Assembly (NCBI RefSeq): GCF_011378855.1
Contig: NZ_WTLB01000005.1
Coordinates: 1 to 64,000 of the forward strand
DNA: 64,000 bases
From: Pseudoalteromonas sp. Z1A8
GTDB taxonomy: Bacteria; Pseudomonadota; Gammaproteobacteria; Enterobacterales; Alteromonadaceae
Direction: 5' to 3'
The translations under genes and the position numbers were made by a program. Positions 1-9,095 of the stretch are shown one piece after another. The notes under the pieces are model-generated. The model worked only from the letters and a program-made list of their open reading frames with translations, had not been told where the DNA came from and did no database searches. Every line of letters starts with the position of its first letter. Position 1 is the first letter of the stretch.

Positions 1-550
1 AAAACCCCTCATGAATTATTTACGGGGCAATCAGAAGTTCTGGTGGCTGCATAATGATTGCACTTAATACTTGAATTCAAGTACCTTTAAAAACACGCTT
101 GCTAATAAAATACCACAAATTCATCGCTAATTACTGGTTTCATTTTCTCAGTTATATGAAGTCTATTTAACGATAAAGAAATTGCGCTATAACTAGCGAA
201 TTTTATACCTAGTCGGCTTGGTAACTGCTCCTGCGTTACCCTACTGGCCTACATTCATGTAAGAATAAGTAAAAACAGAGTAAAATATCCGCGTCCTGCT
301 CACATCCCTTACCTACATACTACATGTAGGCAACAAAGCGTAAATTCCCCCTAGTACGAACCCAAGGGCAGCGCATGCTTGGTATTTGAGCTGCGTCATC
401 ACCTATTTACGGGGAATAACCACGTAACATAGGCTTCACCTTGAGCAAAAAAACAAACAGCTTACTGTAAATTCAAGCTCGAAAGATAAAAAGGCTCTAA
501 TCTGCCTATATAGACTCCATTTAACAATAATGCATTTTAGTTTTCTATAG
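1..550. other. Gene-free stretch with repeat-like sequence
   Basis: No open frame here looks like a real gene. The stretch contains the phrase atttacgggg twice (about 16-26 and 404-414) and two related ctacat...atgta segments (about 250-263 and 312-330). This look is typical of dispersed intergenic repeats in marine gammaproteobacteria, but that is an inference because only one locus is visible. It lies downstream of the minus-strand tRNA-Ser terminator, so it may belong to the next locus to the left. Confidence 0.4.
312..330. repeat. Short hairpin CCTACAT/ATGTAGG
   Basis: Perfect 7-bp inverted repeat (CCTACAT at 312-318, ATGTAGG at 324-330) with a 5-nt loop. There is no T-run, so it is not a classical terminator. 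It is probably part of the repeat-like intergenic sequence around it. Confidence 0.45.
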
Positions 551-552
551 AC

Positions 553-580
553 ACAAAAAAGCCCGCTAAATTAGCGGGCT
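553..580 (-). terminator. Rho-independent terminator of the tRNA-Ser transcript
   Basis: On the minus strand the sequence reads AGCCCGCTAATTTAGCGGGCT followed by six T. This is a strong GC-rich stem at 560-580 with a T-tract at 555-560. It lies 12 nt after the CCA end of the second tRNA-Ser gene and would end the tandem tRNA transcript. Confidence 0.85.
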
Positions 581-591
581 ATTCTGTTATA

Positions 592-682
592 TGGTGGAGA
601 GATAGGGATTTGAACCCTAGATGGGCTATAAACCCATGCCGGTTTTCAAGACCGGTGCATTCGACCACTCTGCCATCTCTCC
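592..682 (-). tRNA. serT: tRNA-Ser(UGA), second copy
   Basis: The 91-nt gene encodes its own CCA end and has the long variable arm of a serine tRNA. The anticodon loop reads CTTGAAA, giving anticodon TGA, which decodes UCN serine codons. It begins GGAGAGATGGC and ends with the matching acceptor strand plus CCA. It is identical to the copy at 766-856, lies 83 bp downstream of it and has no obvious promoter of its own, so both are probably cut from one precursor. Confidence 0.96.
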
Positions 683-765
683 GATACTGCTAAGTTAAAA
701 GTAAGAGTGTACTAATAACTATTTAAATGAATGATACTTTAATTACCACACACTTATTAAATAAG

Positions 766-856
766 TGGTGGAGAGATAGGGATTTGAACCCTAGATGGGC
801 TATAAACCCATGCCGGTTTTCAAGACCGGTGCATTCGACCACTCTGCCATCTCTCC
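766..856 (-). tRNA. serT: tRNA-Ser(UGA), first copy
   Basis: A 91-nt serine tRNA with anticodon TGA, a long variable arm and an encoded CCA. It is the promoter-proximal copy of a tandem identical pair. It lies beside a divergent yccA, the same neighbourhood as serT in Escherichia coli, which supports the name serT. The small plus-strand open frame across it is an accident of the tRNA sequence. Confidence 0.96.
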
Positions 857-867
857 GCACGGCCTGC

Positions 868-896
868 ATAATAGGGAAACCCATCCCTTTTGTGAA
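868..896 (-). promoter_or_regulatory. Sigma-70 promoter of the serT pair
   Basis: Read on the minus strand: -35 TTCACA (891-896), 17-bp spacer, -10 TATTAT (868-873). A GC-rich discriminator (GCAGGCCGTGC) follows, and the first tRNA base is 12 nt after the -10. GC-rich discriminators are a hallmark of stable-RNA promoters under stringent control; that regulation is inferred. Confidence 0.7.
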
Positions 897-1107
897 GCTT
901 TTTTTTTAATTAATTGTTTAAGTGCTTAAAAAACAATTAATTTGTCTAAAGTTAGAACAAAGTGTTTTTAATTTAGCCGTCAATACTCTTTTATTTAAAT
1001 ATTTAACTCTATTGATCTACAAAGGTTTGCCCAAACATATAAGAGTTGGTAATCTAATTTTAGTTAAATTATCGAAACACACACGTTTCACTTAAAGGAG
1101 CTCTACA

Positions 1108-1773
1108 ATGGCGTTTAATCAATCGTACAATACCGCGAAACCGGTAATGTCTACCATTGAAACAAACAAGGTACTTAAAAACACCTACTTTTTACTAGCT
1201 ATGACACTTGCATTTAGTGCAGTGACAGCCGGTATTTCAATGGCACTACAATTACCTTACTTTATGGGAATTGTGTTTACACTTGTTTCGTTCGGTTTAT
1301 TATTTGTTGTAAATAAAAAAGCAGATACAGCATCTGGTGTATTTTGGGTGTTTGCTTTCACAGGTTTAATGGGGGCAGGCTTAGGTCCATTGCTTAACCA
1401 TTATGCTGCGATGCCTAATGGCCCAATGCTTATTATGCAAGCGTTAGGTTCTACGGCGCTTATCTTTTTTGGTTTGTCTGCTTATGCACTGAACACTAAA
1501 AAAGACTTCTCATTCATGGGTGGCTTTTTAACGGTTGGCTTAATCGTTGTGATTGTAGCTAGCATTGTTAATATTTTTGTTGGCAGTTCACTTATGTTTA
1601 TGGTGCTTAATGCGGCAGTTGTATTGATCATGTCTGGTTTGATTTTATTCGATACAAGCCGAATCATTAATGGCGGCGAAACCAACTACATTCGCGCAAC
1701 AGTGTCTTTATACCTAAGCGTATATAACTTATTTACGTCTTTACTTGCTCTACTTGGCGCAAGTGATGACTAA
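1108..1773 (+). CDS. yccA: BAX inhibitor-1 family membrane protein YccA
   Basis: 221-residue protein made almost entirely of hydrophobic segments (about seven). It has the family's C-terminal conserved stretch FDTSRIINGGETNYI just before the last helix. In E. coli YccA is an inner-membrane substrate and modulator of the FtsH protease, slowing degradation of SecY at jammed translocons. A good Shine-Dalgarno (AAAGGAG) precedes the ATG. The gene is bounded by divergent serT and followed by its own terminator and then tusDCBE, which matches the E. coli serT-yccA-tusE neighbourhood. Family assignment is firm; the FtsH role is carried over by homology. Confidence 0.9.
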   Translation: MAFNQSYNTAKPVMSTIETNKVLKNTYFLLAMTLAFSAVTAGISMALQLPYFMGIVFTLVSFGLLFVVNKKADTASGVFWVFAFTGLMGAGLGPLLNHYAAMPNGPMLIMQALGSTALIFFGLSAYALNTKKDFSFMGGFLTVGLIVVIVASIVNIFVGSSLMFMVLNAAVVLIMSGLILFDTSRIINGGETNYIRATVSLYLSVYNLFTSLLALLGASDD

Positions 1774-1793
1774 TTAAATAGTTCTGTTAAAAT

Positions 1794-1816
1794 AGCCCCT
1801 TAATTGGGGCTTTTTT
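1794..1816 (+). terminator. Terminator after yccA
   Basis: AGCCCCT...TTGGGGCT hairpin followed by a six-T run (1811-1816). It separates yccA from tusD only 13 nt further on, so tusD needs a promoter within or upstream of this signal, or depends on readthrough. Confidence 0.8.
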
Positions 1817-1828
1817 ATTGGAATTGTT

Positions 1829-2182
1829 TTGTCACGTTTTGTTCTTTCATTACATACACCACCATCCGATCACGATACAACGCAAAGGTTAGTTAAGTTT
1901 GCGAATGCATGTTTAGCCCAAGGGCACACCATTGATGCTATTTTTTTATACCAGCAAGGTATTTATCATGCATCTACCCACTTTGATTTATCCTCAGACG
2001 AACTTCAAATTTCAGCACTTTGGCAGCAACTCGCCGATCAAAAACTAAATTTAATGCTGTGTGTTACCGCCGCTGAAAAACGCGGGTTAGATATTAAAAA
2101 CACAGGTGTATTTGCAGTCGCAGGGCTAGCTGAATTTGCAATGCTTGCATCTGATGCAGATAAATGGGTGCAATTTAAATGA
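1829..2182 (+). CDS. tusD: tRNA 2-thiolation sulfurtransferase TusD
   Basis: 117-residue DsrE-like protein. TusD accepts persulfide sulfur from TusA within the TusBCD hexamer and hands it to TusE, for 2-thiolation of U34 in Lys, Glu and Gln tRNAs. The active cysteine is visible as Cys78 in LNLMLCVTAAEKRG, which aligns with Cys78 of the E. coli protein. The only start giving the full conserved N-terminus (SRFVLSLHTPP) is TTG, with a weak ribosome site, so expression may be modest. The stop overlaps the tusC start (ATGA). Confidence 0.9.
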   Translation: MSRFVLSLHTPPSDHDTTQRLVKFANACLAQGHTIDAIFLYQQGIYHASTHFDLSSDELQISALWQQLADQKLNLMLCVTAAEKRGLDIKNTGVFAVAGLAEFAMLASDADKWVQFK

Positions 2183-2535
2183 TAAACGTATTAGTAATGA
2201 GTCAGTGCAGTCCATTTGACGATTTAAATATTCGTGATGCACTTGATATGACATTGATATTTGCTGCCGTTGACCAAAATGTGAGTTGGTTGTTTAGCGG
2301 CCCCGCCGTTTTGGCTTTAAAAAAGCATCAACAACCAAACAATATTGGCTTAAAAGATTTTTTTAAAAACATTAAAACACTCGAAATCTATGATGTTGAA
2401 AACATATACGTGTGTGAAAAATCATTGCTTGATTATGGTTTAAATAAACATGATTTACTCATAGAGGCAAAAGCACTTAACTTTAGCCAACAACAAACAT
2501 TAATTAAAGCGCAGCAGCATGTGGTGAACCTATGA
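2179..2535 (+). CDS. tusC: Sulfur relay protein TusC
   Basis: 118-residue DsrF-like subunit of the TusBCD complex. It lacks the catalytic cysteine of TusD and is structural in the known complex. The start overlaps the tusD stop (ATGA) and its own stop overlaps the tusB start in the same way, as expected for translationally coupled subunits. The order D-C-B is the standard one. No membrane segment or signal peptide is visible, so it should be cytoplasmic. Confidence 0.9.
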   Translation: MINVLVMSQCSPFDDLNIRDALDMTLIFAAVDQNVSWLFSGPAVLALKKHQQPNNIGLKDFFKNIKTLEIYDVENIYVCEKSLLDYGLNKHDLLIEAKALNFSQQQTLIKAQQHVVNL

Positions 2536-2798
2536 GTACGTTACATATATTTTCAAAGCCGCTTAATTATTACTGCGCAAATCAGCTAGAGAATTTAATT
2601 TTATCAACCGATAATGTGCTACTTGTGGGTGATGCCTGCTTTGCAAAAAAACAATTTAGGCAATTTGCAGATACACTGTTAATGCTTGAGCAAGACGCGC
2701 AAGTACGTGCAATAAAATTAACAGATAACGATAAAGCAATTAGCTATGAAGACTTTGTAGCACTGACTTTATCAACTAATCAATCAATTACGTGGTAA
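2532..2798 (+). CDS. tusB: Sulfur relay protein TusB
   Basis: 88-residue DsrH-like small subunit of TusBCD, beginning MSTLHIFSKPL. It overlaps tusC by 4 bp and lies 3 bp before tusE. Sequence identity in this family is low, so the call rests on size, the N-terminal beta-strand pattern and its fixed place between tusC and tusE. Confidence 0.87.
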   Translation: MSTLHIFSKPLNYYCANQLENLILSTDNVLLVGDACFAKKQFRQFADTLLMLEQDAQVRAIKLTDNDKAISYEDFVALTLSTNQSITW

Positions 2799-2801
2799 CT
2801 C

Positions 2802-3131
2802 ATGCTTGAATTTAACAACCAACAGATTGAAACCGACAAACAAGGCTACTTGCTTGACCATACTTTGTGGTCAAAGGAGCTTGCACCTGTAATTGCTACC
2901 CAAGAAAACATTACCCTTAGCGTTCAACACTGGGAAGTCATTAACTTTGTTCGTGATTTTTATATTGAATATAACACCAGTCCAGCAATTCGGATGCTTG
3001 TAAAAGCAATGGCTAAAGCACTCGGTGAAGACAAAGGAAACAGCCTTTATTTATATAAATTATTCCCTAAAGGCCCTGCAAAGCAAGCGACCAAAATTGC
3101 CGGATTACCAAAACCAGCTAGGTGTATCTAA
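2802..3131 (+). CDS. tusE: Sulfurtransferase TusE (DsrC family)
   Basis: 109-residue DsrC-like protein ending [12 protein letters not shown]. The penultimate cysteine (Cys108) on the flexible C-terminal arm is the residue that takes sulfur from TusD and passes it to MnmA. MnmA is encoded about 2.8 kb downstream on the same strand. In E. coli tusE is separate from tusBCD; here all four are in one operon, as in several marine gammaproteobacteria. The stop overlaps the rluE ATG (TAATG). Confidence 0.95.
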   Translation: MLEFNNQQIETDKQGYLLDHTLWSKELAPVIATQENITLSVQHWEVINFVRDFYIEYNTSPAIRMLVKAMAKALGEDKGNSLYLYKLFPKGPAKQATKIAGLPKPARCI

Positions 3132-3817
3132 TGAGAAGTAAATCAAGCAATAATCAAGTAACACAAGCCAAACCTAAAAGAAGTACTGGCCGAACTTATT
3201 CACGCAGTGCACTTAACAAAACACCTTCTGGTAAAAGAGAAATAAAGCCACAAATAGCATCTAAAGACAGAAAAATTGTATTATTCAATAAACCATTTGA
3301 TGTGCTATGCCAATTTACAGATGACGCAGACAGAAAAACTCTCGCTGAGTTTATCCCTATTAAAGAAGTTTACGCAGCAGGAAGATTAGACAGAGACAGT
3401 GAAGGTTTATTACTTTTAACAAACTGTGGAAAATTGCAAAATACCCTAACAGCACCTGATAAAAAAACCAATAAAACCTACTGGGCACAAGTTGAAGGTG
3501 AACCAACAAGTGAATCAATTAATGATTTATGTAATGGCGTAAAACTTAAAGACGGGCTTACACTCCCCGCTAACGTTAAAATAATTGATGAACCTACAAT
3601 TTGGGCTCGTAACCCGCCAGTACGCGAGCGAAAAGCTATCCCAACTACGTGGTTAAGCATTACTATAAACGAAGGTAAAAATAGACAAGTTCGTCGCATG
3701 ACCGCGCATATTGGCCACCCTACACTTCGCCTTATTCGCTATAGCATTGGCAACTATACGTTGGATGATATTAATTGTGGTGAATACAGAGTAATTAAGG
3801 GTGTAGTTGATGCATAA
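3131..3817 (+). CDS. rluE: 23S rRNA pseudouridine 2457 synthase RluE
   Basis: 228-residue RsuA-family pseudouridine synthase. After a basic, low-complexity N-terminal 45 residues comes the catalytic domain with [13 protein letters not shown]; Asp87 is the catalytic aspartate. Other conserved stretches are [16 protein letters not shown] and [15 protein letters not shown]. The S4 domain seen in RsuA is absent, as in E. coli RluE. The ATG at 3131, overlapping the tusE stop, is preferred over a GTG 9 bp upstream. The expected role is isomerising U2457 in the peptidyl-transferase region. Confidence 0.92.
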   Translation: MRSKSSNNQVTQAKPKRSTGRTYSRSALNKTPSGKREIKPQIASKDRKIVLFNKPFDVLCQFTDDADRKTLAEFIPIKEVYAAGRLDRDSEGLLLLTNCGKLQNTLTAPDKKTNKTYWAQVEGEPTSESINDLCNGVKLKDGLTLPANVKIIDEPTIWARNPPVRERKAIPTTWLSITINEGKNRQVRRMTAHIGHPTLRLIRYSIGNYTLDDINCGEYRVIKGVVDA

Positions 3818-4247
3818 ACCGCATGTCACAGTTGCAGCAATAGTAAAAAAGCAAAATGAGTTTTTGCTCGTCAAAGAGCGCGATAAATTTACACAGCAAA
3901 TTTGTTACAACCAGCCAGCGGGTCATTTAGAGCAAAACGAAACGCTTGCACAAGCCGCAAGCAGAGAATTACTTGAAGAAACTGGCTTAGCGCTTGAGCC
4001 AGTCGGCTTTTTAGGTGTGTATAATTTGCATGCCGAAAATGGAGTGCACTATTTACGATTCTGCTTTTTATTTGAAGCGCCCGATAACATACAAACTCCA
4101 GTGCCAATAGATACCGATATAATCAGCGCTAACTGGTACACATTAGAGCAAATAAAAACACTACCGCTTAGAAGCCCTTTAGTATTGAAGTGTATTAACG
4201 ACAGCCTAAGTCGACCAATATTAAGCCTAGAAACTATTTATAATTAG
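3810..4247 (+). CDS. nudJ: Nudix phosphatase NudJ
   Basis: 145-residue Nudix hydrolase. The signature starts at [13 protein letters not shown] and continues RELLEETGL, giving the full GX5EX7REUXEEXGU pattern that binds catalytic magnesium. Similarity to E. coli NudJ (HMP-PP, nucleoside di/triphosphate and prenyl-PP phosphatase) begins at the first residues HKPHVTVA and includes LRSPLVLK near the end. The ATG at 3810 is favoured over the TTG one codon before it. The gene overlaps rluE by 8 bp; nudJ beside rluE and mnmA is also the E. coli arrangement. Confidence 0.9.
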   Translation: MHKPHVTVAAIVKKQNEFLLVKERDKFTQQICYNQPAGHLEQNETLAQAASRELLEETGLALEPVGFLGVYNLHAENGVHYLRFCFLFEAPDNIQTPVPIDTDIISANWYTLEQIKTLPLRSPLVLKCINDSLSRPILSLETIYN

Positions 4248-4261
4248 CTATATTAGGGAGT

Positions 4262-4299
4262 AGAGTAAATAAAATAATTAACTCTATTTTATTTACTCT
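4262..4299. terminator. AT-rich bidirectional hairpin between convergent genes
   Basis: Perfect 15-bp inverted repeat (agagtaaataaaata at 4262-4276 and its complement at 4285-4299) with an 8-nt loop. It lies between nudJ and the convergent diguanylate cyclase gene and contains that gene's stop codon. The stem is AT-rich, so termination strength is uncertain, but position and symmetry fit a shared terminator. Confidence 0.6.
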
Positions 4300-5564
4300 G
4301 AGCTTAGCGCTATACAGTTACGCCCTTGTTTTTTAGCATAGTACAGGGCGTTATCAGCGGCTTTAACGAAGCTAATTTCATCACTATTTGTATAGTCACT
4401 GATGTTATTAATACCCATACTTATAGATAAAAACCCTGTAAAGCTATCCTGGTGAGCAATAGCTAAGTTTTCTACAGCTTTTTGTATTTGCTCAGCTATA
4501 AACAATGCCCCTTGCCTATCGGTTTGAGGTAATAAAACAACAAATTCCTCTCCCCCATAGCGAGCAACAAAATCTTCTGGGCGACTAACCGTTGAAGCAA
4601 TTGTTTGGGCCACATCATATAAGCACGTATCGCCCGCTACATGCCCATACCGGTCATTAAATTGTTTAAAATGGTCAATATCGATAATAATCATCGATAG
4701 CATGCCTTTGCATTCTTTTGCTCGTTCGTACTCATGCGTTAGTTTTTCATCAAACCGACGCCTATTTGCAATTTTGGTTAATGCATCCAAAAAGGCCATA
4801 TCCCTAAGTATATCCTCTGCTTCTAAACGCTCTGTAGCATCATTAAAAACAGCTAAAAACTCTTCACCTATATCAATCCCTGAAATTTCCATCATCACTT
4901 GTGTGCCATCACGACAAGACACTCGATAGTTATTTGCGGGTATATCATTATTATTATTCAGCGCCTTTTCAAGCGAGTCTTGCCACAGATCTTTTACAAG
5001 TGCTCTGTACTGCGGATCTGGATACGCTTTTTCCCACCACGATTTAAGATTAGGTACATCCTCTACTGTATAACCAAAAACATCTACAAAGCGTTGATTA
5101 ACTTTCAAAATATCGCCCGTTTTGGAACACACATTACATACCGGCATTGGCAAAACGGTAAATAACCTAGCGTAATGACTTATCTCATGTTTGCGCATAG
5201 GGTTGAGTGTACTTTGAGGTAAGTAACTCATTGGCATATCACGTTTTTCAATACTAAGCTTTTCGTCCATTTCTAAAGCAAAATACCATTCAAGCCACCA
5301 GTGTTCTACGTGCTCAAGCACCTTTAGCTCAATGTTCTTTTTTGCGGTTGAGCCCTTAATTAAGCTAAATAACTCATGTACATGATTTGGTTCTTGGAAA
5401 ATGTGAGGGTTTTTGAGTTTTATTAACTCATAAAAAAGGTGATAGGCTGACTTTTTAAACTCTGTCGTTTTACTGGAGAGTAATTCACTATCCACAAAAT
5501 CAGATTCGTTTGTGTAGTGTTCAACTAAAGAATTTATCTTATTTATTTGATAGGCGTAATTCAT
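4293..5564 (-). CDS. PAS-GGDEF diguanylate cyclase
   Basis: 423-residue soluble sensor enzyme. The N-terminal 125 residues are an unassigned helical region. A PAS domain follows (about 130-250, with VNQRFVDVFGY and an FNDATERLEAEDI exit helix), then a GGDEF domain (about 265-423). The active loop is GGEEF at residue 337, and an RPED inhibitory I-site lies exactly five residues before it. This predicts an active, product-inhibited c-di-GMP synthase. The ATG at 5564 is preferred over an upstream TTG lacking a ribosome site. It interrupts a nudJ-mnmA neighbourhood that is continuous in E. coli, so it is probably a lineage-specific insertion. Confidence 0.9.
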   Translation of the reverse strand: MNYAYQINKINSLVEHYTNESDFVDSELLSSKTTEFKKSAYHLFYELIKLKNPHIFQEPNHVHELFSLIKGSTAKKNIELKVLEHVEHWWLEWYFALEMDEKLSIEKRDMPMSYLPQSTLNPMRKHEISHYARLFTVLPMPVCNVCSKTGDILKVNQRFVDVFGYTVEDVPNLKSWWEKAYPDPQYRALVKDLWQDSLEKALNNNNDIPANNYRVSCRDGTQVMMEISGIDIGEEFLAVFNDATERLEAEDILRDMAFLDALTKIANRRRFDEKLTHEYERAKECKGMLSMIIIDIDHFKQFNDRYGHVAGDTCLYDVAQTIASTVSRPEDFVARYGGEEFVVLLPQTDRQGALFIAEQIQKAVENLAIAHQDSFTGFLSISMGINNISDYTNSDEISFVKAADNALYYAKKQGRNCIALSSE

Positions 5565-5924
5565 ATATTCATTCCATTGACTATATATCAAGCGACTTAA
5601 AGTGGTTTACATTCATATACTCACCACTATTTTTATTTTATTAAGTGTATATTTACTCTAGTAGTTTTAAAAGAAAATACTATTAATAAAACTTAATAAC
5701 TACATGAATTAGTCTATAGCCCTAATTCATTAGTTCAGATCACTTAAATTTCACTAAAGCTTCAGCTCAATAACGCGTTTAAGTCTAGTTTGCTATTTGT
5801 TATATAAATAAAATACTGACTAATTCCTCTCTTTGCGCCCTTAGTCTCTTTAAGCACAAACAAAATACATGCTATAATCGCGGCCTTTCCAAGTTAACAG
5901 CAATCTGTATAAGCGAAATTATTC
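5565..5924. other. Intergenic region upstream of mnmA and the GGDEF gene
   Basis: 360 bp between divergent genes. It is AT-rich with no supportable gene. The only clear signal is the extended -10 for mnmA at its right end. No distinct promoter for the diguanylate cyclase could be picked out by eye. Confidence 0.6.
5870..5878 (+). promoter_or_regulatory. Extended -10 promoter element of mnmA
   Basis: TGCTATAAT is a consensus extended -10 (TG-N-TATAAT). It is followed by a GC-rich start region (cgcggcc) and lies 46 nt before the mnmA ATG. There is no good -35, which fits extended -10 promoters. Confidence 0.65.
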
Positions 5925-7025
5925 ATGAGCGAAAATAGTCACATTAAAGTCATTGTTGGCATGTCCGGCGGTGTTGATTCTTCTGTATCTGCGTATTTAT
6001 TACAACAACAGGGCTACCAAGTAGAAGGCCTGTTTATGAAGAACTGGGAAGAAGATGACAATGATGAATACTGTGCTGCAGCTGATGACTTAAAAGATGC
6101 GCAAGCAGTGTGCGACAAATTAGGCATTGAGCTTCACACTGTTAACTTTGCAGCAGAATACTGGGACAACGTATTTGAGTACTTTTTAGCAGAGTACAAA
6201 GCAGGCCGTACACCTAACCCAGATATAATGTGTAACAAAGAAATTAAATTTAAAGCTTTTTTAGAATTTGCAGCTCAAGCGCTAGGCGCAGACTTTATTG
6301 CAACGGGCCACTATGTTCGCCGTGAGCTTCGCGATGACAAATACGTAATGTGTCGCGGGCTTGATAACAATAAAGACCAAAGCTACTTTTTATATACGCT
6401 AAGCCACGAGCACCTCAGCCAAACTTTATTCCCTGTAGGTGATATCGAAAAACCAGAAGTACGCCGCATAGCAGAAGAGCAAGACCTAATCACTCACGAT
6501 AAAAAAGATAGCACTGGCATCTGCTTTATTGGTGAGCGTAAATTTAAAGACTTTTTACAAAAGTTCTTACCAGCACAACCTGGCGTTATCGAAGACACTG
6601 ACGGTAATAACGTAGGTGAGCACGAAGGCTTAATGTACCATACGCTTGGCCAACGCAAAGGCTTGTTAATTGGTGGTATGAAAGAAGGTTCTGGTGAGCC
6701 TTGGTACGTAGTAGATAAAGACCTTGAACGAAATGTACTTATTGTGGGCCAAGGTAAAGATCACCCTCGTCTATACAGCAACGGTCTTAACGCTAATCAA
6801 CTGCATTGGGTAGACCGAATTGGTCCTAAAGGTACCACTCGTTGTACAGTTAAAACACGTTACCGCCAAGAAGATTTAAGCTGTACCCTATTAGTTGGTG
6901 AAGACGGTATGGCACGCGTATTATTTGACGAGCCACAAAAAGCAGTAACACCTGGACAATCTGCCGTATTTTACGCAGAAGATATCTGTTTAGGTGGTGG
7001 TATTATTGATTCGGTGATTAAGTAA
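5925..7025 (+). CDS. mnmA: tRNA-specific 2-thiouridylase MnmA
   Basis: 366 residues, the usual length. The ATP pyrophosphatase P-loop is GMSGGVDSS (residues 12-20). The catalytic pair is Cys103 in [12 protein letters not shown] and Cys200 in [12 protein letters not shown], which relay the persulfide and activate tRNA U34. The C-terminal half holds the [11 protein letters not shown] stretch (TLGQRKGL) of the central domain. MnmA receives sulfur from TusE, whose gene is upstream in the same direction. hflD starts inside its stop codon (TAATG), so the two are coupled. Confidence 0.97.
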   Translation: MSENSHIKVIVGMSGGVDSSVSAYLLQQQGYQVEGLFMKNWEEDDNDEYCAAADDLKDAQAVCDKLGIELHTVNFAAEYWDNVFEYFLAEYKAGRTPNPDIMCNKEIKFKAFLEFAAQALGADFIATGHYVRRELRDDKYVMCRGLDNNKDQSYFLYTLSHEHLSQTLFPVGDIEKPEVRRIAEEQDLITHDKKDSTGICFIGERKFKDFLQKFLPAQPGVIEDTDGNNVGEHEGLMYHTLGQRKGLLIGGMKEGSGEPWYVVDKDLERNVLIVGQGKDHPRLYSNGLNANQLHWVDRIGPKGTTRCTVKTRYRQEDLSCTLLVGEDGMARVLFDEPQKAVTPGQSAVFYAEDICLGGGIIDSVIK

Positions 7026-7627
7026 TGAATGAACACCAAGTCATGGCGCTTGCCGCCATGTGCCAGGCTGCTAAACAAGTTCAAAAAATTGCCCAATACG
7101 GTAACAATAACGAACATGATTTAGAAATCTTACTTTCGAGTATTATCCAAACATCGCCTGCATCGCCAGAAGATGTTTATCAAGGCACTGACAACTTACG
7201 TGATGGCTATAAAACATTAATGGCACAGCTTACTGCTGGCGCTCAAAAAGATGTTGAAATAGTTAAATACGTAGGTGGTTTAATGCAGCTTGAGCGTGCA
7301 CTAAGTGCAAACGACAAAAGCTTAAACGAATTAGGTAAACGAATAGATGATATTCATCGTCGTTTAGACCATTTTGCTATTACCGACGAGAGCGTTGTCG
7401 CCGGTTTAGCAGATATATACTCGTCGGTGCTGAGCCCCCTTGGGCACCGAATACAGGTTTATGGTAAACCCGAGTTACTAAAACAGCAGCTCACTCAAAA
7501 TAAAATCCGTGCATTATTATTAGCCGGTATTAGAAGTGCGGTGTTATGGCGACAAATGGGCGGTAAACGCCGTCACTTTTTCTTTGCAAAAAGAAAAATA
7601 CTCGCCATTGCTAAAACTAAGATTTAA
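7025..7627 (+). CDS. hflD: HflD family protein (high-frequency lysogenisation protein D)
   Basis: 200-residue, mainly helical protein without signal peptide. It is recognised by MALAAMCQAAKQVQKIA at the N-terminus and the conserved IRALLLAGIRSAVLWRQ near the C-terminus. In E. coli HflD is a peripheral membrane protein that binds phage lambda CII; its cellular role is unclear. The place between mnmA and purB is conserved across gammaproteobacteria and supports the name. The C-terminus (RRHFFFAKRKILAIAKTKI) is strongly basic. Confidence 0.9.
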   Translation: MNEHQVMALAAMCQAAKQVQKIAQYGNNNEHDLEILLSSIIQTSPASPEDVYQGTDNLRDGYKTLMAQLTAGAQKDVEIVKYVGGLMQLERALSANDKSLNELGKRIDDIHRRLDHFAITDESVVAGLADIYSSVLSPLGHRIQVYGKPELLKQQLTQNKIRALLLAGIRSAVLWRQMGGKRRHFFFAKRKILAIAKTKI

Positions 7628-7643
7628 TTATCGTTCAAACTAA

Positions 7644-9029
<1,386 letters not shown>

Positions 9030-9050
9030 AACTAAATTGTTCTTTTAAAA

Positions 9051-9079
9051 AGCGAAAGGTTAACCCTTTCGCTTTTTTT
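9051..9079 (+). terminator. Terminator of the mnmA-hflD-purB operon
   Basis: AGCGAAAGG...CCTTTCGCT stem (9051-9059 with 9065-9073) followed by seven T. Confidence 0.88.
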
Positions 9080-9095
9080 GTTTTAGCACTAATTT

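Noticed and set aside
727..909. 60-residue open frame over the first serT copy
   Set aside because: It is the antisense reading of a tRNA gene and its promoter, with no coding character.
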